64,000 nt of DNA, taken from Pelagibaculum spongiae. GTDB taxonomy: Bacteria; Pseudomonadota; Gammaproteobacteria; Enterobacterales; Pelagibaculaceae. Location: assembly GCF_003097315.1 (NCBI RefSeq), contig NZ_QDDL01000003.1, forward strand, positions 186,001-250,000, in the 5' to 3' direction. The position numbers and the translations under genes are program-made. Of the stretch, positions 58,121 to 64,000 are shown in pieces. Position 1 is the first letter of the stretch, and each line of letters opens with the position of its first letter. The notes beneath the pieces were generated by a model, which worked only from the letters and a program-made list of their open reading frames with translations, was not told the DNA's origin and did not search any database.

Positions 58121-58699
58121 ATGACCTGTCATTGCAAAGTTGAAGATTTAGACCCAGTAACCGTTGTGGTGAGTTATCGCATCAAGTCAGAGCAAATGGA
58201 TGCATTTAATCTTTGGTCGAAAAAAATTGCTCAGGTTGCTAATCAATTTCCTGGTCATCAAGGCACAAACATCATTCCATCGCAAGCACCCGTTTCAAAA
58301 AAAAGCAGCCGTGAAATTACCACTATTTTCCGCTTTAACAACCATTTGAATTTAGCGGTATGGGAGGAGTCTTTGCAAAGAGCAGAAATGCTGGAGCAAT
58401 TACAACCGTTAATTGACCAGGTCCCGGTGTACCAAAAATATGATGGTGTCGATTTCTGGTTTGATCTTCCAGACCATTCTGTAAAACGGCCAGCCAAATA
58501 TAAAATGGCCATATTGTCTTTATTCGCTATTTATCCGCAAATATTATTTATCCCACCATTGCTCGATCATTGGCTACAAGGTTACGATCGTTATTTTGTA
58601 GTTTTTATTAGTTGCATTTGCACCGCACTGCTTATGACTTGGGTTGCCATGCCACTAATGGCCAGAGTTTTCGATTTTTGGCTTTATCCAGAAAAGTAA
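58121..58699 (+). CDS. ABM-domain protein with two membrane helices
   Basis: The 192-residue protein has an antibiotic-biosynthesis-monooxygenase-type domain (about residues 10-105; PVTVVVSYRIKSEQMDAFNL, ending with YDGVDFWF) and then two membrane helices (about 128-148 and 155-178). Proteins with this layout are often annotated antibiotic biosynthesis monooxygenase; no reaction is shown for them. The start is uncertain between GTG 58112 and ATG 58121. The gene is single. Confidence 0.85.
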   Translation: MTCHCKVEDLDPVTVVVSYRIKSEQMDAFNLWSKKIAQVANQFPGHQGTNIIPSQAPVSKKSSREITTIFRFNNHLNLAVWEESLQRAEMLEQLQPLIDQVPVYQKYDGVDFWFDLPDHSVKRPAKYKMAILSLFAIYPQILFIPPLLDHWLQGYDRYFVVFISCICTALLMTWVAMPLMARVFDFWLYPEK

Positions 58700-58958
58700 T
58701 TTTCACTTCAACAGCGTGATTGATCGATAGATTTTGAAGGCAACAATCAACCATTGGAATTAATTACACCATGGTCAATTTGCATTTCGCTTTGGCTCTA
58801 CGAAAACCTATCTAGCATAAAATTATGTGCTGCAAGAATAGGATGTTTGTTTCCGCTGATCTATCCAATATCTCCAGTTGACTGATAAGCCGAGGTTAGC
58901 GGCAAACATTCAGCTAACTGCTAATCTAATCAGATAATCTCCATAACATTTCATTTAT

Positions 58959-59882
58959 ATGCTCTATTTATTTATTTTAATTTCGGCAATGGCATTAGGT
59001 TATCTAGCACAATGGGTTGGCTTATGCTTGGTTCGTGGCGTTAACGAGGCCATGTCAGGCAAAGCCGAATTTTTAGCAGCAACCTTACTTTGTGGCGTCT
59101 GGCAATGGGTTGCCATCGTACTTTCCGGTTACTCTGGTGCCAACATTCCTTTCTATAATTTTTCTGCCACGATTATTTTTGTTCTTGGCGGCTTTCTGTT
59201 TGGCTTAGGCGCAGCGTTTAACCAAGGCTGCGGCATTTCTACTATGAGCCGGTTATGTCGCGGCGAACTGGTCATGTCGTTAACTGTTTTTGGCTGGGTT
59301 ATCGGCTGGTGCCTGGTTGAATCAATGCACTGGGTGCCTGATCGACCTTCAATGCAGCCCTTATCTGAATTCCAACTACCCGCAATGGCAATACTTTCTG
59401 TTGGCTTAAGCTTATGGGCCATCTTCAGCAAAAAAGAGCGCAAAAAAACCTGGTTAAGTATTTTAGCCATTGGTTTCCTAGCGGGATTATTGTTTATCTC
59501 ACTGCCCGGCTGGTCACCCAGCAGCATGCTTCATGACGTTAGCGGCTCGGTACTCGGCCACTCTGACAACTGGCCTAGCTTTAGCCGATTTGGCGCATTA
59601 GCCGCATTACTGGCTGGCATGATGATCGCCGCAACTCGCACGCGTGCTTTTAAAATTAAAATACCTAAGTTACGATCATTAATTCGTCATTTATTATCAG
59701 GCATCTTAATGGGCATTGGCGGGGCGCTGGCGTTAGGCGGTAACGACGCACAATTATTACTGGCACTACCGACACTTTCTACTGCTGCAATCTCGACCGT
59801 AGCTGCCATGTTATTTGGTATTGTCTGTGGCTCCACAGCATTAAAAGCCTTCCGCGGGAAATTTCAAACTGCCGCAAGCTGA
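58959..59882 (+). CDS. YeeE/YedE family transporter
   Basis: The 307-residue membrane protein has about eight to nine helices. The family's Cys motif is FNQGCGISTMSRLCRGEL (about residues 87-104). A second family segment is GILMGIGGALALGGNDAQLL (about residues 246-265). YeeE takes up thiosulfate; YedE relatives are linked to selenium metabolism. Either could apply here, and selenium genes (yqeC, XdhC-YqeB, mnmH) are in the window, but no direct link is shown. The ATG at 58959 has no strong ribosome site. Confidence 0.88.
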   Translation: MLYLFILISAMALGYLAQWVGLCLVRGVNEAMSGKAEFLAATLLCGVWQWVAIVLSGYSGANIPFYNFSATIIFVLGGFLFGLGAAFNQGCGISTMSRLCRGELVMSLTVFGWVIGWCLVESMHWVPDRPSMQPLSEFQLPAMAILSVGLSLWAIFSKKERKKTWLSILAIGFLAGLLFISLPGWSPSSMLHDVSGSVLGHSDNWPSFSRFGALAALLAGMMIAATRTRAFKIKIPKLRSLIRHLLSGILMGIGGALALGGNDAQLLLALPTLSTAAISTVAAMLFGIVCGSTALKAFRGKFQTAAS

Positions 59883-59940
59883 TGTTCTGCGATAAATAAC
59901 ATACTGGTAAAGCCGAATGGTAACGGCGGTAAAGCCGTGC

Positions 59941-60159
59941 TAAAGCCGTGCCAGCCACGGTTTTACTTATACCGATAGCGACTGTGATTTATAACGACTC
60001 TAAGTAAAGCCTTGCCTAATAAAGCCTTGCCTAAAGCCTTGCCAGCCATGGTTTTACTTATACCGATAGCGACTGTGATTTATAACTAAAGCCGTGCCAT
60101 AAAGCCGTGCCAGCCACGGTTTTACTTATACCGATAGCGACTGTGATTTATAACGACTC
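59941..60159. repeat. three 55-60-bp direct repeats with GTGCCAGCCAC hairpin
   Basis: The units start at 59941, 60032 and 60100. Each has TAAAGCC(G/T)TGCCAGCCA, then GGTTTTACTTATACCGATAG and CGACTGTGATTTATAAC. The start of each unit folds as CCGTG-CCAGC-CACGG. Short duplications of TAAAGCCTTGCC lie between units. The core is shared with palindromic elements at 30.8-34.1 kb. Confidence 0.9.
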
Positions 60160-60310
60160 AAACAAACCTTCCGCAGCTATTTTTCAGTTTTCTTGGTCAA
60201 TGCTGAAAACAGCAGATCTCGCACTCTAAAGTACTTGGCAGTAACACAGCGTAATGAATAACCACCATCAATAGGGCATAATGGCTACATCATAAGCATT
60301 GAGATATCGC

Positions 60311-60532
60311 ATGAGTAACGAACAACCGAACAATCCATCACATGGTCTGACACTTGAGATGATCATAACCAATCTAGTCGCTCATTATGGTTGGGATGAA
60401 CTTGCTCAGAAAATCGACATCAACTGCTTTAGAAGTGATCCATCAATTAAGTCATCACTAAAATTTTTACGAAAAACCCAATGGGCGAGAAGCAAAGTTG
60501 AGCGTTTACACACCTCAACATTTGAAAAATAA
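60311..60532 (+). CDS. VF530 family protein (DUF2132)
   Basis: The 73-residue protein matches VF530-type small DNA-binding proteins: [20 protein letters not shown], and then [20 protein letters not shown] near the C-terminus. The fold is helical; a role in DNA binding is only suggested in the family. ATG 60311 was chosen over TTG 60299. Confidence 0.93.
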   Translation: MSNEQPNNPSHGLTLEMIITNLVAHYGWDELAQKIDINCFRSDPSIKSSLKFLRKTQWARSKVERLHTSTFEK

Positions 60533-60554
60533 TTTCTGCAATAGCCACATCGGC

Positions 60555-60620
60555 ATTATCTTTTGCAGTTTACTTCGAAGGTAACCTGCAAAAGCTTTGT
60601 GCCAGCCAATGTTTTTTTAA
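60555..60620. repeat. palindromic element next to the RAYT gene
   Basis: The hairpin TTTTGCAG / CTGCAAAA encloses TTTACTTCGAAGGTAAC, and GCTTTGTGCCAGCC follows. A copy with the same hairpin lies at 61970-62030 on the other side of the RAYT gene. Confidence 0.75.
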
Positions 60621-60752
60621 GTACAACCCAAAAATAAACTTATAGCGCATTCAAACTTTGAGTTATTGCAGGTAAAAATTGATATTCAAGATGACTAAAT
60701 CAGCCAACAATCCAAATTAATTGTCGATATAAATACAGAAATTCATATCAAA

Positions 60753-61790
60753 CTAAGTAAAGCCCCATGTTTTAGCTTGCTCTCTAGCACGTCGTTTGAA
60801 TGCCAATATATCGGCATACTTACCAATCGCCGATGTGAACTGTTTCATTAACGACGGTCCTCGTCCACTCATCGTGCTGGCCCACTGCGTTGCATCAACT
60901 CGCAGCTTTAATCGGTTGAATATTGGTGGCAAGGTTTGATCCATATGATATTTCTTATCATACCGAGCCATGCGTGCACTCGCGTCAACCAATTCCAGGT
61001 AATCTGAATAGTTAAATGGCAAGCATTTCTCTCGCTGGGCTTTTTTCATTTTTTCTTCGAGCAAAGGTTTTAACTTTGGATACACCGGATTTATCGAAAG
61101 TTTCTCTTTTTTATTTTTAGCTGGCTTTGCTTGTTTAATATTAACTCTGGCTTGTATCGAAGTATAATCAGACGATTCTGGCGTTTTAGCAATACCCGCT
61201 CGCAGCGGATTAAGGTCAACATATGCCATGCAAGTAAGTAGCGCTTGCTGATCTAACAAAGCTTGTGCTTTGAAACGTCCTTCCCAGAATCGACCGGTAC
61301 ACTGGTCTTCTGCATTAGCTTTGCGAGCCAATGGCTCATTAATTGCTCGCATAAACCAGCTAATACTCATCAACCTCTGCCGGTAAATTTCTGCAAAGCT
61401 GTAAGCCATTTTAATTTCGGCTTGGGTCATTTTTGGTTTTAACTTGGGATCAAGAAAACGTTGCACCAAACCTTCACCCTTAAACACCTTGCAGTATTGG
61501 GTTAATATTTCATCATCAGTCCACGCCTCTGCTTTGGCAACATCGACATAGAGCACCAAGTGATAATGGTTCGACATGACCGCATAAGCCGCTAGATCAA
61601 TCGCAAAGGCTTGAACTAGCAAGGCGAGCCGGTCTACAATCCATTGTCGGCGATGGTCGTAGTTCTTTCGAAGTTGAGGAATAATCGATGGATCTTCGCC
61701 ACATAGCCACCCTCGCCTAACGCATCTTGAACAGGCATGAATATACGGATTGGCTTTTGGATCAAACAGAATGGCACGCGGTGTCGGCAT
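60753..61790 (-). CDS. REP-associated tyrosine transposase (RAYT, Y1/IS200-like)
   Basis: The 345-residue protein is a Y1 transposase of the RAYT type. The HUH metal site is YAVMSNHYHLVL (about residues 67-78), and the conserved CTGRFWEGRFKAQAL and the Tyr in ACMAYVDLNPLRAG-like TCMAYVDLNPLRAGI (about residues 187-201) are present. The C-terminal 130 residues are basic. RAYTs mobilise REP-type palindromes in single-stranded form. Palindromic elements with the GCCAGCC core flank it on both sides. It appears intact. Confidence 0.92.
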   Translation of the reverse strand: MPTPRAILFDPKANPYIHACSRCVRRGWLCGEDPSIIPQLRKNYDHRRQWIVDRLALLVQAFAIDLAAYAVMSNHYHLVLYVDVAKAEAWTDDEILTQYCKVFKGEGLVQRFLDPKLKPKMTQAEIKMAYSFAEIYRQRLMSISWFMRAINEPLARKANAEDQCTGRFWEGRFKAQALLDQQALLTCMAYVDLNPLRAGIAKTPESSDYTSIQARVNIKQAKPAKNKKEKLSINPVYPKLKPLLEEKMKKAQREKCLPFNYSDYLELVDASARMARYDKKYHMDQTLPPIFNRLKLRVDATQWASTMSGRGPSLMKQFTSAIGKYADILAFKRRAREQAKTWGFT

Positions 61791-61946
61791 AATAACTTTG
61801 GATCGATTTATTAAGTGGATGCTTAATAATCAGATTCCACTCCAGCTCATTTCAGTGGTCAGTTGAGATTAGCCGGAATAGTGTATTTCGGGAAATCAAA
61901 TGTTTTTAGGCTGCTATAGAAAAACCTTTGGCTGGCAGTTGTTTTT
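61651..61946. repeat. direct duplication, copy 1 (RAYT 5' end and upstream DNA)
   Basis: The stretch holds the first 47 codons of the RAYT gene, its upstream DNA and a GGCTGGCAGTTGTTTTT end. It is repeated with high identity at 62034-62345. Confidence 0.85.
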
Positions 61947-61969
61947 AGCCTTGGCTGGCAGTTGTTTTT

Positions 61970-62030
61970 GCAGGCAGTTGTTTTTGCAGTTTACTTCGAA
62001 GGTAATCTGCAAGAGCTGTATGCCAGAGGT
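61970..62030. repeat. palindromic element, right side of the RAYT gene
   Basis: It contains TTTTTGCAGTTTACTTCGAA GGTAATCTGCAAGAG (hairpin TTTGCAG / CTGCAAG) and ATGCCAG. It is a copy of 60555-60620 and stands between the two copies of the RAYT 5' duplication. Confidence 0.7.
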
Positions 62031-62033
62031 TCG

Positions 62034-62345
62034 CGATGGTCGTAGTTCTTTCGAAGTTGAGGAATAATCGATGGATCTTCGCCACATAGCCACCCTCGCC
62101 TAACGCATCTTGAACATGCATGAATATATGGATTGGCTTTTGGATCAAACACTCTTCATCTTAAAATCATTCACGCGGTGTCGGCATAATAACTTTGGAT
62201 CGATTTATTAAGTGGATGCTTAATAATCAGATTCCACTCCAGCTCATTTCAGTGGTTAATTGAGATTAGCTGGAATAGAGCATTTCGGGAAATCAAATGT
62301 TTTTAGGATGTCATAGAAAAACCTTTGGCTGGCAGTTGTTTTTTT
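62034..62345 (-). pseudogene. duplicated RAYT 5' fragment, copy 2
   Basis: This repeats 61651-61946. Relative to copy 1, eight bases near the start codon are replaced by about 24 bases (62150-62173), so the frame from the ATG at 62185-62187 ends at codon 7. Only the 5' part of the transposase is present, followed by the upstream region and the GGCTGGCAGTTG end. No product is expected. Confidence 0.8.
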
Positions 62346-62413
62346 GTTGAGAAAAAGGCGGGTTAAAAACCGACCAAAAACCGCAAAAAATATATGCGCC
62401 CAAATCTTCAGCC

Positions 62414-62475
62414 ATAAAAAAACCCGACCCTAATGAATCGAGCTTTGGTTTTTTATCGGCAACCGTGATCTTAGC
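62414..62475. repeat. diverged copy of the terminator region 63832-63897
   Basis: The sequence AAAAAAACCCGACCCTAATG, then GGTTTTTTATCGGCAACC, follows the order of the terminator at 63832-63897. The stem is broken here (AATCGAGCTTTGG). Confidence 0.65.
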
Positions 62476-62529
62476 TTAGACCATACAGCGCGCTAAAATT
62501 TCGACTGAAAGTAGTTTTTCTTTGTATGT

Positions 62530-62877
62530 TTACAAACCAAAAACATTAACAAAAAACTGTTCTCCATCATCCGTTCTTTCAACTGTGTAAGTGATGGGTA
62601 TTTCATTTGTTATGCCTGTATTACTTGCCGTAATACCTAGCTGTGCTGCACAATCATAAGATCCTGTTGCATTATCCTCATGAGTTGTTCGAATAGCATT
62701 TACAGAGTAAGAAATTAATTTTGCAGCCTCACTACCAAGCTGAGCGGCCATTTCTCTACCTGATATTTCTTTCACTAAATCAGTAGCATCATCACTCCCG
62801 CATTTAGGTGTTGATTGCGAGCACCCCCCAACAGCTAGGCCAATCAATATTGTTGAAATTATGATAGATTTTTTCAT
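62530..62877 (-). CDS. small lipoprotein of unknown function
   Basis: The 115-residue protein has a lipoprotein signal peptide (KKSIIISTILIGLAVGGCSQ) with lipobox VGGC. The mature part has two further Cys (PKCGSD, YDCAAQLG) and a C-terminal strand pair ending in EQFFVNVFGL. I do not recognise the family. ATG 62875-62877 was chosen over ATG 62889 because it starts the signal peptide. Confidence 0.7.
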   Translation of the reverse strand: MKKSIIISTILIGLAVGGCSQSTPKCGSDDATDLVKEISGREMAAQLGSEAAKLISYSVNAIRTTHEDNATGSYDCAAQLGITASNTGITNEIPITYTVERTDDGEQFFVNVFGL

Positions 62878-62946
62878 TTTAATTCCCACTGATAAATGAA
62901 ATTATTTACAAGCATATAAAAATATAGCAACAATCAGTTTTGAATA

Positions 62947-63588
62947 TTACTCTTCAGCAGGAGCGGCAGCAGGAGCGGCAGCAGGAGCGGCAGCAGGAGC
63001 GGCAGCAGGAGCGGCAGCAGGAGCGGCAGCAGGAGCGGCAGCAGGAGCGGCAGCAGGAGCGGCAGCAGGAGCGGCAGCAGGAGCGGCAGCAGGAGCGGCA
63101 GCAGGAGCGGCAGCAGGAGCGGCAGCAGGAGCGGCAGCTTTATTACCTGTTAAAATTTCTTGCTTTCGCTTTGCTTCTGGAAGGTCATTCATACAATAAT
63201 TAATGTAATAAACAGTAAATAAAAACGTGTAAAAACCATTCATTCTTAAATCTATTTTATGTTCATTTAGTGCATATTCCTGTAGTACAGTTTTAGCTTT
63301 AAATGCCCAAACCACATACAAAACAATTGCACCAATACTAAAGAGCCCAGCAATTATATCTAAAGCCTCTTCTCCGCTTCCCGCTAATGCACCACCGAGA
63401 CCGGCACATACAGCAAGCCAAATAATAAACACACTATCAAAAATTTTATTCTTAGTTATCGATTCAATAACCGGACCATTCCTATACAACCAAAGAATGG
63501 GATAAATTCCTGCAGTTGCCATTGTGAGCAAAAACAAATTTACAGTTTTTGTACTGATTGCATCTTTCAATTCAGTGATGTTTGGCAT
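62947..63588 (-). CDS. DUF4234-like membrane protein with Ala/Pro repeat tail
   Basis: The 213-residue protein has four hydrophobic segments: about residues 16-35, 50-72, 78-96 and 118-135. The start (KTVNLFLLTMATAGIYPILW) and the late MNGFYTFLFTVYYINYCMND resemble DUF4234 proteins. The C-terminal 60 residues are 15 Ala-Ala-Pro-Ala units ending in AEE, encoded by a 12-bp DNA repeat. The tail is probably an extended linker in the cytoplasm. Function is unknown. The ATG at 63586-63588 has AAGGAACG upstream. Confidence 0.75.
   Translation of the reverse strand: MPNITELKDAISTKTVNLFLLTMATAGIYPILWLYRNGPVIESITKNKIFDSVFIIWLAVCAGLGGALAGSGEEALDIIAGLFSIGAIVLYVVWAFKAKTVLQEYALNEHKIDLRMNGFYTFLFTVYYINYCMNDLPEAKRKQEILTGNKAAAPAAAPAAAPAAAPAAAPAAAPAAAPAAAPAAAPAAAPAAAPAAAPAAAPAAAPAAAPAEE
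62958..63137. repeat. 12-bp perfect tandem repeat, 15 copies
   Basis: The unit CAGGAGCGGCAG is repeated 15 times without a mismatch within the coding end of the membrane protein gene. The length is a multiple of three, so copy-number changes keep the frame. Confidence 0.97.
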
Positions 63589-63836
63589 AACGTTCCTTTA
63601 TTTTTATGCTTTAGAAATTTAAGTTAACAACTGAGGAGCGCGTTCTAAAATCGATCTAGAAAAGCATTCCATCAATACATAAGCCTTTGATTTTAAGTGC
63701 AAGTTTTATCAGTCGGCCGTCAAGACTCTATACTTGTAAGCCTTATGTTTTACCACGCTGTCGGCAGAAAAGGAGTCTAACTGTTGTGAACAACATAATA
63801 AAGACAAGTCGTCACTTTTTTTGTTTCAGCCACAAA
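63589..63836. other. intergenic region, no gene seen
   Basis: The stretch upstream of the membrane protein gene holds its promoter region and no frame worth calling. Confidence 0.35.
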
Positions 63837-63872
63837 AAAACCCGATCCTTATGAATCGGGTTTTGGTTTTTT
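63832..63872 (-). terminator. terminator of the gene entering from the right edge
   Basis: The stem AAAACCCGAT / ATCGGGTTTT (63837-63846 with 63855-63864) has an 8-nt loop. Read leftward it is followed by T7, so it ends the leftward gene at 63937 onward. Confidence 0.9.
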
Positions 63873-63936
63873 ATTGGCAACCGCGATCGGTTTAGCCAAT
63901 GCCCTTGCTAAGAGTTCGGTACAAATAAATCAACAA

Positions 63937-64000
63937 CTAAGCCAATGCTCTTGCTAACAGCTCAATCGGGTGAAGTACTTCTTTAGTGGTGCTCATTTCT
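63937..64000 (-). CDS. 3' end of an unidentified gene
   Basis: Read leftward, the last 20 codons give MSTTKEVLHPIELLARALA and then TAG at 63937-63939. The strong terminator 65 bp further supports a gene end. The bases just after the stop (63896-63920) repeat the last six codons with changes (CCAATGCCCTTGCTAAGAG), so the gene end was partly duplicated. The product cannot be named from this fragment. Confidence 0.6.
   Translation of the reverse strand, partial: EMSTTKEVLHPIELLARALA

Noticed and set aside
62940..63203. Rightward frame with Gln-Glu-Arg-Gln repeats
   Set aside because: It is the opposite strand of the 12-bp repeat in the membrane protein gene; the leftward frame has membrane helices and a start signal.

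Overview
The window is chromosomal DNA from a moderately AT-rich gammaproteobacterium, probably marine and of the Oceanospirillales or a related group. Evidence for this is the gene content: a DUF4212/sodium:solute symporter/DUF294/exonuclease cluster, fadBA, a YaaA-TetR-AI-2E transporter operon, prfB-lysS, MnmH, TrkH and a VF530 protein. Many short palindromic dispersed repeats also fit. The genus is a guess; the affiliation to Gammaproteobacteria is much firmer.

Layout. 1-2.1 kb: end of a DUF3080 lipoprotein gene, then five identical tandem tRNA-Glu(UUC) genes read leftward from one strong promoter. 2.2-8.3 kb: a KamA-type radical SAM gene broken by an in-frame amber codon, a 2OG-Fe(II) oxygenase, a small C80/caspase-like cysteine peptidase candidate, a frameshifted small gene and gltX. 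8.7-12.3 kb: START-domain protein, yaaA, tetR, AI-2E family permease. 12.5-17.3 kb: a nonsense-interrupted small gene, DUF4442 thioesterase, GAF protein, bile-acid:Na+ symporter family protein, M23 peptidase, unknown membrane protein. 17.7-21 kb: mocA / yqeC / XdhC-YqeB fusion, a selenium-dependent molybdenum hydroxylase maturation set. 21.5-27.7 kb: exonuclease, DUF4212 plus solute symporter, cNMP-CBS-DUF294 signalling protein, second exonuclease. 28-36 kb: accessory region with a TcdA/B-like glycosyltransferase, 97-bp tandem repeats, a YdeI gene and its truncated copy, LysE, unknown genes and a family of about 120-bp palindromic elements at gene ends. 36-46 kb: HAD phosphatase, fadA-fadB, TraT, hemerythrin, GIY-YIG, lysS, prfB. 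46.5-51 kb: two spondin-domain genes, TVP38/TMEM64 protein, amidohydrolase. 51.5-54.7 kb: decayed ISAzo13-type transposase followed by two isolated genes with Cys-His-Asp peptidase signatures, one YopT/C58-like. 55-64 kb: MnmH, TrkH, ABM protein, YeeE/YedE transporter, VF530, a RAYT transposase with surrounding repeats, a lipoprotein, and a membrane protein with an Ala/Pro tail encoded by a 12-bp repeat.

Genes that work together. yqeC and the XdhC-YqeB fusion, with divergent mocA, should serve molybdenum cofactor and selenium loading of a hydroxylase encoded elsewhere. MnmH is a second selenium user in the window. fadB-fadA form the beta-oxidation complex. prfB-lysS is a conserved pair in which prfB keeps the autoregulatory +1 frameshift. 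DUF4212 and the symporter form a two-subunit transporter next to a DUF294 regulator.

Most interesting. Four isolated single genes look like host-acting or antagonistic effectors: a C80-like protease, a TcdA/B-like glycosyltransferase, a YopT-like protease and a further Cys-His-Asp protein. No known secretion locus lies beside any of them. Three genes are interrupted (amber, ochre, frameshift). A REP-like repeat family sharing the core GTGCCAGCCA surrounds the RAYT gene and also punctuates the 30-34 kb accessory region.
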